Shown: positions 23,794 to 36,955, numbered from the stretch's first letter. The stretch: 64,000 bases of DNA from Lathyrus oleraceus (GCF_024323335.1 NC_066581.1:182810330-182874329); one strand, 5' to 3'. Notes: generated by a model from the letters alone, not told the origin. Program-made: numbers and translations.

Positions 23794-25559
23794 ATGGATC
23801 AAGTGCAAGCTGAGTTAGCAGAGATGAGGGCTAACATGGCCCAGTTCATGCATATGATGCAAGGGGTTGCGCAAGGTCAAGAAGAACTTCGAGCCCTAGT
23901 CCAGAGACAAGAAGCTGCAATTCCACCGGTCAACCATGCTTTGCCAGAGGGGGTCCCTGTTAATGACCAAGTTACTGCTGCTGTTCCCGTCAACAACTAT
24001 GTTGTGGGTGATGAGTTGAAGGGTATCAGAATCAACGGTCAACCTATTGCTCCAGAGACTGCTAATGTCAAAGCAACCCATGCTCCAGTTCACCATCCTG
24101 CTCCGCTGGTTGACAGACAGGAAGACATGTTTACTCTCCTCAGTGAGGATGATGAAGTTGTGGGAAGAACTGACGAAAGAGATAGGAGGGTTGATGCCTT
24201 AGCTGAGAAGATCAGAGCCATGGAGTGTCAGAACTCTTTGGGGTTTGATGTTACAAATATGGGTTTGGTGGAAGGACTGAGGATTCCTTATAAGTTCAAA
24301 GCGCCTTCCTTTGACAAATATAACGGTACCTCTTGTCCTCGCACCCATGTGCAGGCTTATTACAGGAAAATCTCTGCCTATACGAACGATGAGAAGATGT
24401 GGATGTACTTCTTCCAGGATAGCTTGTCTGGAGCTTCCTTGGATTGGTATATGGAGCTGAAAAGAGAATCCATCAGAAGTTGGAGGGATCTGGGTGAAGC
24501 CTTTTTGAGGCAATACAAACACAATATGGACATGGCTCCGAGCCGAACTCAGTTGCAGAGCCTGTGTCAGAAATCTGGAGAGAGTTTCAAAGAGTACGCT
24601 CAGAGATGGCGTGAATTAGCTGCAAGGGTGCAACCTCCGATGCTGGAGAAGGAGTTGACCGATATGTTTATTAGGACTCTACAAGGAGTGTTTATGGACC
24701 GGATAGGGATGTGGTGATTTGTGGAGAGGGACATGGCTCCGAGCCGAACTCAGTTGTAGAGCCTGTGTCAGAAATCTGGAGAGAGTTTCAAAGAGTACGC
24801 CCAGAGATGGCGTGAATTAGCTGCAAGGGTGCAACCTCCGATGCTGGAAAAGGAGTTGACCGATATGTTTATTGGGACTCTACAAGGAGTGTTTATGGAC
24901 CGGATAGGGATGTGGTGATTTGTGGAGAGAGGACAGAGAGTCTCATTAAAGCTGGAAAGATTCAGGATGTTGGTTCCTCATCTTCAAAGAAACCATTTGC
25001 TGGAGCACCCAGAAGGAGGGAAGGTGAGACTAATGCGGTGCAACATCGTAGAAATGTGAACAGAAGTCAATACCGCCAGGTTGCTGCAGTAACTATCCCA
25101 GCGCCTCAACCACGACAACAGCAACAACAAAGAGCTCCACCACAACAACAACAACAGCAACGTCCGCTTCAGCCGAGACAGAGAATGTCGAATCGTCGTT
25201 TCGACCCGTTGCCCATGACATACGCTGAATTGCTACCCGAATTGCTCAGATTGGGGTTTGTTGAATTGCGCACTATGGGTCCGGTGACGACGATACCACC
25301 TGGGTATGATGCCAACGTTCGTTGTGACTTCCATTGTGGTGCACCGGGGCACCATATAGAGAATTGTCGGGCTTTTCATCATAAGGTCCAGGACTTAATT
25401 GACGCCAAAACAATCAATTTTGCTCTTGTGCCTAATGTTGTGAACAATCCTATGCCTCAGCATGGTGCGCATAAGGTGAATAATGTGGAAGGTGAGGAGG
25501 CCTTGGATTTGGTGGTGGATGTTGATGAGATTCAGACACCGTTGATGGTTGTGAAATAG
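23794..25559 (+). pseudogene. Ogre-2 gag, frameshifted
   Basis: The capsid protein. The N-terminus (about 45 residues) is a likely coiled coil; a retrotransposon gag domain follows (YFFQDSLSGASLDWYMELKR through ELTDMF). The frame ends at the TGA in 24715-24717 because bases are missing just before the segment encoding DVVICGERTE. The rest continues in another frame (about 24907-25559) through a Q-rich stretch to a knuckle-like CDFHCGAPGHHIENC (C-x3-C-x4-H-x4-C). A 201-bp tandem duplication (24530-24931) repeats the damaged part. The frame then runs into protease across an in-frame TAG at 25557-25559. Confidence 0.9.
24530..24931 (+). repeat. 201-bp tandem duplication in Ogre-2 gag
   Basis: Unit 1 is 24530-24730 and unit 2 is 24731-24931. 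They are nearly identical; unit 2 has a TAG where unit 1 has CAG (AGTTGTAG against AGTTGCAG) and a few other changes. The unit is 67 codons, so the duplication itself keeps the frame. Confidence 0.95.
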
Positions 25560-27277
25560 CGTCTGTTGGTTGGGGGAGTGTTCCCGGGCTGTGGTAAGGG
25601 TTGTTCAGAATGTGAAGATGTAGTGAATGGTTGTATGCAGTTGAAGACTGGTATCCAGGGTTTGATGGATGAGGGTTGTTTACAGTTTGCTAGGGCCGTG
25701 AAAGATCGTGGGGTGGTGTCAACTGTCACCATTTATTTCAAACCGTCTAAGGGACGTGGCCAGAGAACTGTTAATGCACCAGTGACCGTTGGTACTCCTG
25801 TTACCATTTCTGCTCCAGTAACTGTCAGTGCTCCCACTACTGTTGTTGTGTCTGGTAGAAGGGCTGTTGAGAACAGTAGGGTTGTGCCGTGGAAGTATGA
25901 TAATGCTTACCGCAACAATAGAAGGGCTGAAAGTCAGATCAGTCCAGTTAATCAAGCTCCAGTGACAATTGGTTTGCCAAGTAGAGTTCCTACAACTGTG
26001 GGTCCGGTTGTGGATAATGTAGGAGGACCTGGAGGGTTTACAAGGAGTGGTCGTCTGTTCGCACCGCAGCCGTTGAGAGACAATAATGCGGAGGCTCTCG
26101 CCAAAGCGAAGGGTAAGCAGGCTGTGGTTGAGGAAGAACCTATTCAGAAGGAGGCGCCTGAGGGCTCGTTTGAGAAAGACGTGGAGGAGTTTATGAAAAT
26201 AATTAAGAAGAGTGACTACAAGATTGAAGATCAGCTGAATCAGACTCCGTCCAAGATTTCTATCCTCTCGTTGTTGTTGTTCTCTGAGGCACACCGTAAT
26301 GCCTTGCTGAAAATGTTGAATCTGGCTTACGTGCCTCAGGAGATCTCTGTCAACCAGCTGGAGGGTGTGATTGCCAACGTCAGTACGAGGCATGGTTTGG
26401 GGTTCACAGATTTGGATCTGACGCCTGAAGGTCGCAACCATAACAAGGCCCTGCATATCACTATGGAGTGCAAAGGCGCAGTATTGTCACATGTGTTGGT
26501 GGATACTGGCTCGTCTTTGAATGTGTTGCCCAAGAAGACCTTGAGCAAGATTGATGTTGAAGGGGTTATCCTCACTCCTAGTGATCTCATTGTTCGTGCA
26601 TTTGATGGATCCAAACGGTTTGTTTTTGGTGAAGTCACCTTGCCGGTGAAGATTGGCCCGGAGGTGTTCAGTATTGTCTTCTATGTGATGGATATTCAGC
26701 CAGCATATAGTTGTCTTTTGGGGCGTCCCTGGATACATGGGGCCGAAGCAGTGTCGTCAACTCTCCATCAGAAGCTGAAGTATGTTTGGAACGGTCAGAT
26801 TGTCACTGTATGCGGCGAGGAGGACATTCTGGTGAGTCATTTATCCTTTTTCAAGTATGTGGAGGTGGATGGCGAGATCCATGAAACTCTATGTCAGGCG
26901 TTTGAGACCGTTGCTATTGAGAGGGTGGCTTTTGCTGAGCAGAAGAAGCCAGGTGCCTCAATTGCATCATACAAGCAGGCTATGGAGGTTGTCAACTCGG
27001 GCGACGCAGAAGGGTGGGGCAAGATGGTGGACCTGCCCGTGAAAGAAGACAAATTCGGTATTGGTTATCAACCTCTGCAGGCAGAGCAGGGTGAGCAGAA
27101 AGGGCCGAGTACCTTCACCAGCGCTGGGCTGATGAATCATGGAGACGTCTTTGCAGCCAGTAGTGAAGACTGTGACAGTGACTGTGATCCGAACAACTGG
27201 GTTCGCCCATGTGCACCAGGGGAGACGATCAACAACTGGACGGCTGAAGAAGTGGTCCAAGTTACTCTTCAAACAGA
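25560..27277 (+). CDS. Ogre-2 protease exon
   Basis: Continuation of gag-pro in frame after the stop at 25557-25559. A variable linker of about 270 residues, rich in valine and threonine, precedes the aspartic protease with D-T-G at 26502-26510. The rest aligns with the Ogre-1 exon residue by residue, with scattered changes. The unspliced frame ends at TAA 27279-27281, overlapping the splice donor. It processes the polyprotein. Whether it is made at all depends on reading through the upstream stop. Confidence 0.88.
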
Positions 27278-27521
27278 GTAATTTTCTTTTGTTTTTCATT
27301 TTGCACAAAACCCTACGTTCTGCCCAAGGCGTAGTGGTTCATTGTAGGGCATCATCATGTTTTTCAATGATATCATTAATAAAGGACGTTTTGCAAACAA
27401 TTTTGTGATCCCTGTCTTTCTGTTTTTATTTTTCATTTTCAAAACAAATAAAAATGGCAATGTTTTTTGTTTTTGCAACTTTCTTGAACTCTTTTTCTAA
27501 AATAAAGCATTAAACATGCAG
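27278..27521 (+). other. Ogre-2 intron between protease and reverse transcriptase
   Basis: Donor GTAATTTT at 27278 and acceptor CATGCAG ending at 27521 give 244 bases. Since 244 is not divisible by 3, pro and pol lie in different frames in the DNA, and only splicing joins them. After splicing the frame enters pol 36 bases before the ATG at 27559 without a stop. This is strong internal support for the borders. Confidence 0.88.
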
Positions 27522-30500
27522 AATCGATCTTACGAACTCCACTATAAACAGTTCTGTTATGGCTCAGTATGATTTCAATAATCCCATCTACCAAGTTGAA
27601 GAGGAGAGTGAGGAAGACTGTGAACTCCCTAAAGAACTGGTCAGATTATTGAAGCAGGAGGAAAGGGTTATCCAACCTCATCAGGAGGAGGTGGAGATTA
27701 TTAATCTTGGTACTAAGGACGCCAGAAGAGAGATCAAGGTCGGGGCCGCTTTGAAGGAAGATGTCAAGAGAAGGCTGATTGAGATGCTGAGAGAATATGT
27801 AGAGATATTCGCCTGGTCGTATCAAGATATGCCTGGGTTGGATACAGATATTGTGGTGCATAGACTACCTCTCAGGGAAGATTGTCCTTCAGTCAAGCAG
27901 AAGCTTCGCAGAACTAGTCCTGATATGGCGGTCAAGATCAAGGAAGAGGTTCAGAAGCAGTTGGATGCGGGTTTTCTGTCAATTACTACTTATCCCCCGT
28001 GGGTGTCCAACATCGTTCCCGTGCCGAAGAAGGACAGTAAAGTCAGGATGTGTGTCGATTACCGGGATTTAAACAGAGCCAGTCCCAAAGATGACTTCCC
28101 ATTACCTCACATTGATGTATTGGTGGATAATACGGCTCAATCCTCGGTTTTCTCTTTCATGGACGGATTTTCTGGCTATAATCAGATCAAGATGGCGCCA
28201 GAGGACATGGAAAAGACGACATTCATTACACCTTGGGGCATGTTCTACTATAAGGTGATGCCATTTGGGCTGAAGAATGTCGGTGCTACCTATCAGAGGG
28301 CTATGACGACTCTCTTTCATGACATGATGCACAAAGAGATTGAAGTGTACGTGGATGATATGATTGCGAAGTCGCAGACGGAAGAGGAGCACCTGGTGAA
28401 TTTGCAGAAATTGTTTGAAAGGCTGAGAAAATTCAAACTGAGGCTGAATCCAAACAAGTGTACGTTTGGGGTGAGATCCGGAAAGCTGTTGGGTTTCATT
28501 GTTAGTGAGAAAGGGATTGAGGTTGATCCAGCAAAAGTCAAAGCTATTCAAGAGATGCTTGAACCGAAAACTGAAAAGCAGGTTCGTGGGTTTTTAGGGA
28601 GATTGAACTACATTGCACGGTTTGTATCTCACCTAACTGCCACGTGTGAACCGATATTCAAATTGCTAAGAAAGAATCAAGCAATCAGGTGGAATGATGA
28701 CTGTCAGAAAGCTTTTGACAAGATAAAAGAGTATTTACAGAAACCTCCAATCCTTATACCTCCAGTTCCTGGGAGACCTCTGATAATGTACCTGTCAGTG
28801 ACTGAGAACTCGATGGGGTGTGTATTGGGACATCATGACGAGTCTGGTCGAAAAGAGCATGCCATATACTACCTTAGCAAAAAGTTTACCGACTGTGAAA
28901 TCAAATATTCGCAGCTCGAGAAAACTTGTTGTGCTTTGGCCTGGCCTGCTCGCCGACTGAGGCAGTATATGTTGAACCATACTACTTTGTTGATTTCTAA
29001 GATGGATCCAGTGAAGTACATCTTTGAGAAGCCGGCTCTCACCGGACGTGTTGCTCGTTGGCAAATTATCTTAACAGAGTATGATATCCAGTACATGTCA
29101 CAGAAGGCCATCAAAGGTAGTATTCTGTCAGACTACCTTGCCGAGCAACCAGTCGATCATTATCAGCCGATGATGTTTGAATTCCCTGATGAAGACATCA
29201 TGTATTTGAAGATGAAAGATTGCGAAGAGCCTCTTGTCGAGGAAGGACCGGATCCTGATGACAAGTGGACACTGATGTTTGATGGGGCTGTGAATATGAA
29301 TGGCAACGGTGTTGGGGCAGTGCTTATCAATCCTAAAGGGGCTCATATACCTTTTTCTGCCAGACTGACTTTTGATGTAACTAACAACGAAGCTGAGTAT
29401 AAGGCTTGTATCATGGGGATAGAGGAAGCCATCGATTTAAGGATCAAAACTCTGGACATATATGGAGATTCCGCTCTAGTGATTAACCAGGTCAATGGAG
29501 ATTGGAATACCAATCAGCCGCATTTGATTCCTTACAGAGATTACACCAGAAGGATCCTGACGTTCTTCAAGAAGGTGAAGCTGTATCATGTCCCCCGAGA
29601 TGAGAATCAGATGGCTGATGCCTTGGCTACTTTGTCTTCTATGATCAAAGTTCATTGGTGGAATCATGTGCCACATGTTGCGGTGAATCGACTCGAGAGG
29701 CCTGCGTATGTGTTTGCAGCCGAGTTTGTTGTTGATGAGAAGCCGTGGTACTTTGACATCAAGAATTTCCTCAAGAGTCAGGAGTATCCTGAAGGAGCGT
29801 CAAAGAATGACAAGAAAACCCTGAGAAGGCTAGCTGGAAGCTTTTATTTGAATCAGGATGACGTGTTGTATAAGAGAAACTTTGACATGGTGCTGGTCAG
29901 ATGCGTGGATAGACATGAAGTAGACCTGTTGATGCAGGAAGTGCACGAAGGATCTTTTGGTACCCATGCTGGTGGTCATGCCATGTCCAAGAAATTGTTG
30001 AGAGCCAGTTATTATTGGATGACTATGGAATCCGATTGTTTCAAATACGCTCGGAAGTGCCATAAATGTCAGATCTATGCTGATTAGGTGCATGTACCAC
30101 CAAGCCCTCTGAATGTTATGAATTCGCCTTGGCCATTCGCGATGTGGGGCATTGATATGATTGGAAAGATTGAGCCTACTGCTTCTAATGGACATCGCTT
30201 TATCCTGGTTGCGATTGATTACTTCACCAAGTGGGTGGAAGCAGCTTCGTATGCCAATGTGACCAAGCAAGTGGTTGCCCGGTTCATCAAGAAGGAAATC
30301 ATCTGTCGTTATGGGGTTCCGGAGAGAATCATCACTGACAATGGTTCGAATCTCAATAACAAGATGATGAAAGAGCTTTGTAGAGATTTCAAGATTGAAC
30401 ATCACAATTCTTCTCCTTACAGACCGAAGATGAATGGTGTTGTAGAAGCGGCAAACAAGAACATTAAGAAGATTGTGCAGAAGATGGTCGTGACGTACAA

Positions 30501-30996
30501 GGATTGGAACGAGATGCTGCCTTTCGCTTTGCATGGGTACCGTACTTCAGTACGTACGTCGACCGGGGCAACCCCGTACTCCCTTGTGTATGGTATGGAA
30601 GCTGTCCTACCTGTTGAAGTGGAGATTCCTTCTCTGAGAGTCTTGCTGGATGTTAAGCTTGACGAAGCTGAGTGGATTCGAACAAGGTTTAATGAGTTGA
30701 GCCTTATCAAAGAGAGGCGGCTAGCAGCTGTGTGCCATGGGCAGTTGTATCAGAGAAGGATGAAGAAAGCCTTTGATCAGAAAGTGCGTCCTCGAAGCTA
30801 TCAGACTGGTGATTTAGTTTTGAAGAGGATCCTTCCTCCCGGTACAGATAACAGGGGCAAGTGGACTCCTAATTATGAAGGTCCATATGTTTTTAAGAAG
30901 GTTTTCTCTGGTGGAGCCTTGATGCTTACAACTATGGATGGTGAAGATTTTCCGTCCCCTGTTAACTCAGATGTAGTCAAAAAATACTTCGCATAA
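27522..30996 (+). pseudogene. Ogre-2 pol: RT, RNase H, archaeal RNase H, integrase, one stop
   Basis: Almost intact polymerase polyprotein. It comprises RT (YVDD at 28348-28359), RNase H, a second archaeal-type RNase H (about 29262-29635, KWTLMFDGAV onward), and integrase with complete zinc-binding residues (HEGSFGTH and CHKC near 29944-30070) and catalytic motifs (MWGIDMIG near 30141, TDNGSN near 30336, NGVVEAANK near 30435). The only break is TAG at 30085-30087, where Ogre-1 has AAG, between zinc domain and catalytic core. The frame then runs to TAA at 30994-30996. There is no chromodomain and no envelope-like frame behind it. Confidence 0.93.
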
Positions 30997-31669
30997 ATTG
31001 ACCCGCTGGACAGAAAAGAATAAAAGAGTCCAGGCAAAAAAGGGCATCCCGGCGAACCAAAACAAAAAAAAGAAGGGTTCGGGCAAAAGTTAGGGATAAA
31101 GAATGAAAAGAATTTGTACACCCGGTAAGTCGAAAACCCGCAAGGGCGGCTTAGGCAAAAATGGGTATCCCGGTGGATTGAAAACCCGAAAGGGCGATCC
31201 AGGCAAAAGAGGGATTAAAGCGAAGACTACAGTCTGAGTCATTTGTACTTCATCGCGCTTCAGTGTCTACCATCTCGAAGGATATGATCGGTCCAGTCAT
31301 TCTTCTCAGAAAGCAAGGAATTTTGGGAGAAAATTGATGATCTGTGAGTCATAACAGAATTGGGAAATAGTGGATGCCGTGTTCACATTGCCATTAGGAT
31401 AGATTTTTCCTTTTGTACGCAATTACCTCTTCCTAGGAATTGCTTCCTGATGTATTCTCCTTTTCAGGCCCATTTTCAATCAATAAAAGTCGTTATTCAG
31501 TTAAATTGCTCTCTTGTTTTTATTTTTACTGTTTTGTTTGCAAAAAAACGTCTGAATTATTGATAAACATTGCATATAAAAACATGAAGGCTAGACAATA
31601 ACGTGCAGAAAGATAAAACATTTGAAAATCATTTTGAATGTTGAGTACACTTGAGTGTATCTTGTCCAT
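30997..31669 (+). other. Ogre-2 3' untranslated region, first part
   Basis: Matches 4580-5240 of Ogre-1, including the two imperfect GAAAACCCG units near 31110-31205. No gene seen. Confidence 0.7.
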
Positions 31670-32870
31670 GCAATCCCCTGGGGCATGTATGTCTTGTTGG
31701 TTGCAGGTTATCACCTTTGGTTCCTGGCTGAAGCAGATAAGCCACGGTTTGTTCAGGGTTGTTGTCAACACTGTCCAGTAGTGTGAGAGGATGGGGATCT
31801 TCCCCAGCAGATGAAGCAAGTTCAGGACTTGTCTACCCAGCATAGTCGAGATCAGGGATTCCTCAGCAGGATTGAGGATGTTCCCCAGTAGGCTTGAAGG
31901 TGGCTGTTTCCCCAAGCAAGTCTGAAAGCTATTAGAACTGTTCTTCCCCAGCAGTTGGGTAGCAGACCTGAAAGTGGGTTTATCCCCAGCTAGTCTAAAG
32001 ATTGTTAATCCCCACCGAGTCTGAAGGATGTTGTGTCCCCAGCGGAGGTGTCAGTGGAGTAGTTTATTCCCCAGCAGTCGGGTTTGAAGTACTGTAATCC
32101 TCAGCATAGTCGTGAATGCCTTTCCCCATCAGGGTTGTTGAATGTTTTCCCCTAGCAGATCTCCGCAACAGAGGTTTGTGTTGATGGTTTTCCCCAGCAA
32201 GTTCCCCAAATGGATCAGGTTCGGTGAAAATTATCCCCAGTAGAGTTTATCCTATCTGTGGATTGGCCGTTATCCTCAGCAGAGGTGAGCATTGGTTGTT
32301 TCCCTAGCGGAGTCCCCGAGTGGATTGGATTCGGTGAAGGTTGTCCCCGGTGGGATCCTTTCTCCAGCAGCAATGCTATTCCCCATTACGGTTGAGAGGT
32401 TAGTAGGTTCCCCATACAGAGTCTCCCCAGTTGAGTTGGTTTCTCTGTCGTCCCCAGAGTGTCCGATCAGCAAGGCACACCCAGCAGTGCGGCTCCCCAC
32501 GGAGTTGGAGAATTTATTTAGATTTGTGTGCTCAGCAGAGCAACCCGTTTACTCCCCAGCAGGAGTTTTCATCATTTGCATCTTGCATGTAGTAATCATT
32601 GCATCCTCAAAGCGCGTAGCATTTCCATTCAAGATGGAGCATTACGCCATAGAAAAATTCAAACATATGCATTCATGTGTTAAACCTAATCAGACCATAT
32701 CCCCGGCAGAGGCGGATCATTGTTCAACATTTGTACGACACATTTGCTACAGTTGCTCTTGACAGATAGCATTCAGGGTTGATAATTCCCCAGAGGTTTA
32801 TTTCCTCACCCGCAGGTGAGAGGAAAGCTTGATTCTCCCCAATGAGATCCCCAGCAAGTGTTTAGCCTTG
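31670..32870 (+). repeat. Degenerate CCCCAGCAGAG-type repeats in Ogre-2 3' UTR
   Basis: Same motif family as 5241-6560 in Ogre-1, arranged differently, with several insertions and deletions between the copies. Confidence 0.75.
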
Positions 32871-32929
32871 CCTTGACATATGTAGATGTCATCCCTGTGA
32901 TACCAGTAAGTGTCATGTCAGCGCCCGTG

Positions 32930-33815
32930 TGTGTTCTTTCTTTGGTGTCGGTACGCACCATTGTTTCGGTGTCGGTAAACATCGAGTCTCACTCCAGTCA
33001 TCGGTAAATGTCTGATCGTCCTTTTTTTAGTGTCGGTAAACACCATTGCTTCGGTGTCGGTAAACATCGAGTCTTTCTCCCAGTCATCGGTAAATGTCTG
33101 GTCTTGCTTCACTTCTGTACGCATCATCTTTCAATGTCGGTAAACATTGTATCTCTTCCCATTCATTTGTTGATGTCTGGTCACCTCTCCGTTGGTGTCG
33201 ATAAACGTCAAGCTTCTCCCGTTCGTCCGTTGACGTATGGTCGAGTCTTCCCCAGTTCATCCGTTGATGTCTGTCCACCTCTCCGTTGGTGTCGGTAAAC
33301 GTTGAGTTTTTCCCATTCGTCCGTTGACGTATGGTTGTATCTCTTTCCCCAGTTCATCCGTCGATGTCTGGTCACCTCTCCGTTGGTGTCGATAAACGTC
33401 GAGTTTCTCCCGTTCGTCCGTTGACGTCTGGTCGAGTCTTCCCATTCATCCGTTGATGTCGGGTCACCTCTCCGTTGGTGTCGATAAACGTCGAGCTTCT
33501 CCCGTTCGTCTGTTGACGTCTGGTCGAGTCTTCCCATTCATCCGTTGATGTCTGGTCACCTCTCCGTTGGTGTCGATAAACGTCGAGCTTCTCCCGTTCG
33601 TCCGTTGACGTCTGGTCGAGTCTTCCCATTCATCCGTTGATGTCTGGTCACCTCTCCATTGGTGTCGATAAACGTCGAGTTTTTCCTATTCGTCCGTTGA
33701 CGTATAGTTGTATCCTTTCCCAGTTCATCCGTTGATGATTGGTCACCTCTCCGTTGGTATCGGTAAACGTTGAGTTTTTCCCATTCGTCCGTTAACGTCT
33801 GGCTGTATCTTTTCA
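32930..33815 (+). repeat. Minisatellite array in Ogre-2 3' UTR, 92-bp units
   Basis: The core CTCCGTTGGTGTCGATAAAC recurs at 33186, 33280, 33377, 33469, 33561, 33653 and 33748, so the spacing is 92-97 bases. The unit is a 69-bp-like unit plus a segment carrying CATCCGTTGATGTCTGGTC. Upstream (32930-33180) are looser variants with GGTGTCGGTAAACATCGAG. The unit length differs from the 69- and 57-bp units of Ogre-1. Confidence 0.9.
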
Positions 33816-34024
33816 TTGATAAAAATCAATATCCCCGGTGGAGTCGTTGGTAAACATCTTGTCTGGTCCAGTGATAAATATCAGATCCCAGTGGAAGTTG
33901 CCATTGATGAACAGTTTTTCTTGGATCCCCGCAGAGTGCAAATTTCTACGGTTCTTTGGTATTCAATCCCTGTTTACCTTGAAGGTCTGACAACCGTTGC
34001 TCTCAGCCAATTAGGTTCCTAGTT

Positions 34025-34041
34025 GATTGAATAGGGGAAGC
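34025..34041 (+). other. Ogre-2 polypurine tract
   Basis: GATTGAATAGGGGAAGC directly precedes the 3' LTR. Confidence 0.85.
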
Positions 34042-35046
34042 TGTAGCATCTCAAATTTGCACCTCCCATTTGTATATTCATTTCATTTTTAGGTCATTAA
34101 GATTGCATAAGCATTGCATATCATGTTGCATTTCATCAGTCAAGACTGGTCAGGAGATTCAACTGTGCAAGGCAACAAGAGCATTTTACATGAGATCAAA
34201 GCCCTAGGGTGGTTCCATTGAGCTCACATGACCCAAGGATCATTTTGAAGTAGCTTGGCCAAGTGTTGAAGGCTCAGAACTCATCAGTGCATGATCAAAT
34301 CATCTAAGGCCCATAGAAGTCAATACAAGTCAACTGCAAAGTCAACTGTGGATTTGGAGGTAGGAAGTGGTTAGAGATGCTTCATTCATGTTCAAACAAG
34401 TCTCATTTGACATTTCAAACACTCACATTGAAGAATTTGAAGTCAGGTCAAGACTTTCCCAAAATAGCAAGTGACCTATAATTTGAAATTTCCAAAAATG
34501 GAAAGGTTTTTGACCAACTTCAACTCAAGTTTACATCATCAAGAAAGCTTCAAATGAAATTTTGTCCAACATGAAAGTTGAATATCTTTCTCTCCCATTT
34601 CCAAAAAGTCCAAGATCATGGATTTATGATGTGTGGTTGAGGAGATATGATCCAATCATGGCAAAGTGTGTTTAAAAACTTCAAATGGGCATAACTTTTG
34701 AACCAAAGCTCCAAAATGAGTGGTTCTTTTTGCCTTTTGTTCATCATGACTTATGGTTTCCAAAACATCCATTACATGGCATGAATTCCACTTGCATAAT
34801 CATGTGCTCACTCATGAAGTTTTGTGAAGGAAAATTTCTAAAATCATTTTGGTTGATCATGGGCATAAAAAACCATTTCCAAAGCTTGCATGGACATTGA
34901 TTAAGTGGATTTGGGCCAGAATTGTACACTGTTCACGCATGCATGAAGTGCATGAGGTGAAAATACCATTTTGCACATACACCTCATAAGTTGTTAATCT
35001 TGATTAGCTTTTGTTAAAACATGATTTCAGTATCATTAGCAAGGGG

Positions 35047-35055
35047 TATATAAGG
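35047..35055 (+). promoter_or_regulatory. TATA box of Ogre-2 3' LTR
   Basis: TATATAAGG, the same as in the 5' LTR. It could drive read-out into the Sirevirus remnant. Confidence 0.6.
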
Positions 35056-36283
35056 TTAATCTTAACTGCTTTCATCATTAACATCCATTTCAGATCTGAA
35101 TCTCAAATCAACCAAAAAATTTCTCTCAAAATATTTTCCAAATTCTTCACATAAACACTCAGTTTCTTGCATTATTCTTGATCCTGGTAGAGATTAGAGT
35201 GAGATTGCACGTAAGTCTTGGAGCATTCATGCCATATTTGACCACACATGAAGCTTGAAGCATTCATGGAATTTTCAAATTGAGTTGGAACCACACGTGT
35301 TGGAGCTTCAATCTTTTCACCAATCATCTCACCAAGCATTGCAAAAGATTTTTGGACCATCACAAGCCTTGAAACAAGCCAAACACGAATCTGCTCTTCA
35401 AGAGGTAGGATTTTTTATTCTCATAATTCTCAAATCCATGTGTATGTTTGTGTAGATCTCGTGTTGTTGAGAATTCTGGTGGAAAAATCACTTAAAATGA
35501 TGCAATATCCATGAAGTTATGCATGATTGAAGTTTGAAGTGCAAGAATGTTCTTCTTCGATTTGATCATGTTATTAGGAATTAGGAATAAATGTTTCTTG
35601 ATCTATGATCCACGTGAAAAATGCTTTTGAATGCTTTGCTTGTTTTTAATTTCTGGAGTTTTTTTCGATTTCTGGAATTTGAAGATGAATCTTCATCTTC
35701 TTCGTGATGAAGATGATGAATCTTCATAGTTTGCTACGAATGTTCTTCAGCCAACCACGGTTTAGCTACGAAATCCTGTGTTTGCTACGAATTCTGGGCG
35801 CTTAGGGTTTTAAGACCAAATCGGTGTCGTTTTGGTGAGCGCGCCCATGTTTGAAATTGGCTGAGGTTTGAGTCCCACCGAGCGCATATTTTCAAATTGT
35901 TTAGCCTTTTCACATGTTCCCTCCATTATTCATGCTTTGTACATTTTTGAAATCCAATTTTTCTCCCAACTTAGAAAAATCATATAAAATAGAAAAATGC
36001 ATCAATTTCATCCCAATTTTTTGCAAAATGCTCCTTATTCTGTCTAGTTTTTTATGAGCATGAATGTGAAAGTTGTGCCTGGCTGGAAAAATAATTTGTT
36101 CTAGGATTATTGAATACATATGCATGTGTGACATTGCCTTGGTCTTCCCATCATAAAATGATCAAAAATAATCCAATGGCTTTGAAATTTTGTGTGTAGG
36201 TTCTTAACACATTGATGGACATTTTGGTTTTGGTTTGAAATTTTTCTCAAGCATCATTTCTGTTTTATGCTTGTGTTAACATG

Positions 36284-36304
36284 GTGTGACAATTTGTGTC
36301 ACAC
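36284..36304 (+). other. Conserved palindrome in Ogre-2 3' LTR
   Basis: Arms GTGTGACA and TGTCACAC with spacer ATTTG, identical to the 5' LTR copy. Confidence 0.75.
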
Positions 36305-36955
36305 ATTTGGTTGTCTGACTTATACAATGTGATTTACATGTCAAATGATCTCCAATGCTTCTGATTTTTTGTGTGATGGATGTTGTGGATGTCTTGATTG
36401 CTCATGAATTTTTCCAGAATTATTTGAATCATTTCTGTTTTGATTGAGAATTTTCATTCATGTTGATCATTTGGATGCCTTGAATTGGTCTTTGATTTAT
36501 CTTGCACATGAAATGAACTTGCTTATTGATTATGATTTGGTTCTTTTTAGGACTTATTCTTGAGTGATTAAACATGCTTTGTGTTGAGTTTGAAGTTCTG
36601 TTTTGACTCTTTGATTCTCTTTTGACCCTAGGCTCTGACCTAGTGGTTTGGACTTACCATTTGGGTTGTGAATTTCAGGTTCAAGTGTACATTTCCATGA
36701 TTGGAGTGGCTCCTTCATTTAAGCTTGGTCAATTGTTGTCATGTGCTAATCTTTGTGTGTTTTGTAGGCTTTGAGAGCAATTCATTTGTGTGGATTACTC
36801 ATTGTTGTCTGATGATAACTGGTTGTCTGTTTGATATTGACTGTTGATTGTTTGTTTATACAGTTGAACTGATTGGTTTAGATGTTTCTACAGGTACCTA
36901 AGTTGCTTTGAGTTCATTTGAACTTGCTTGGCATTGCTTGTGGTTTGCATACCGC

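Noticed and set aside
33208..33816. Apparent CRISPR-like alternation of repeat and spacer
   Set aside because: The spacers are themselves repeats of the same 92-bp unit, and the context is a plant retrotransposon 3' UTR.
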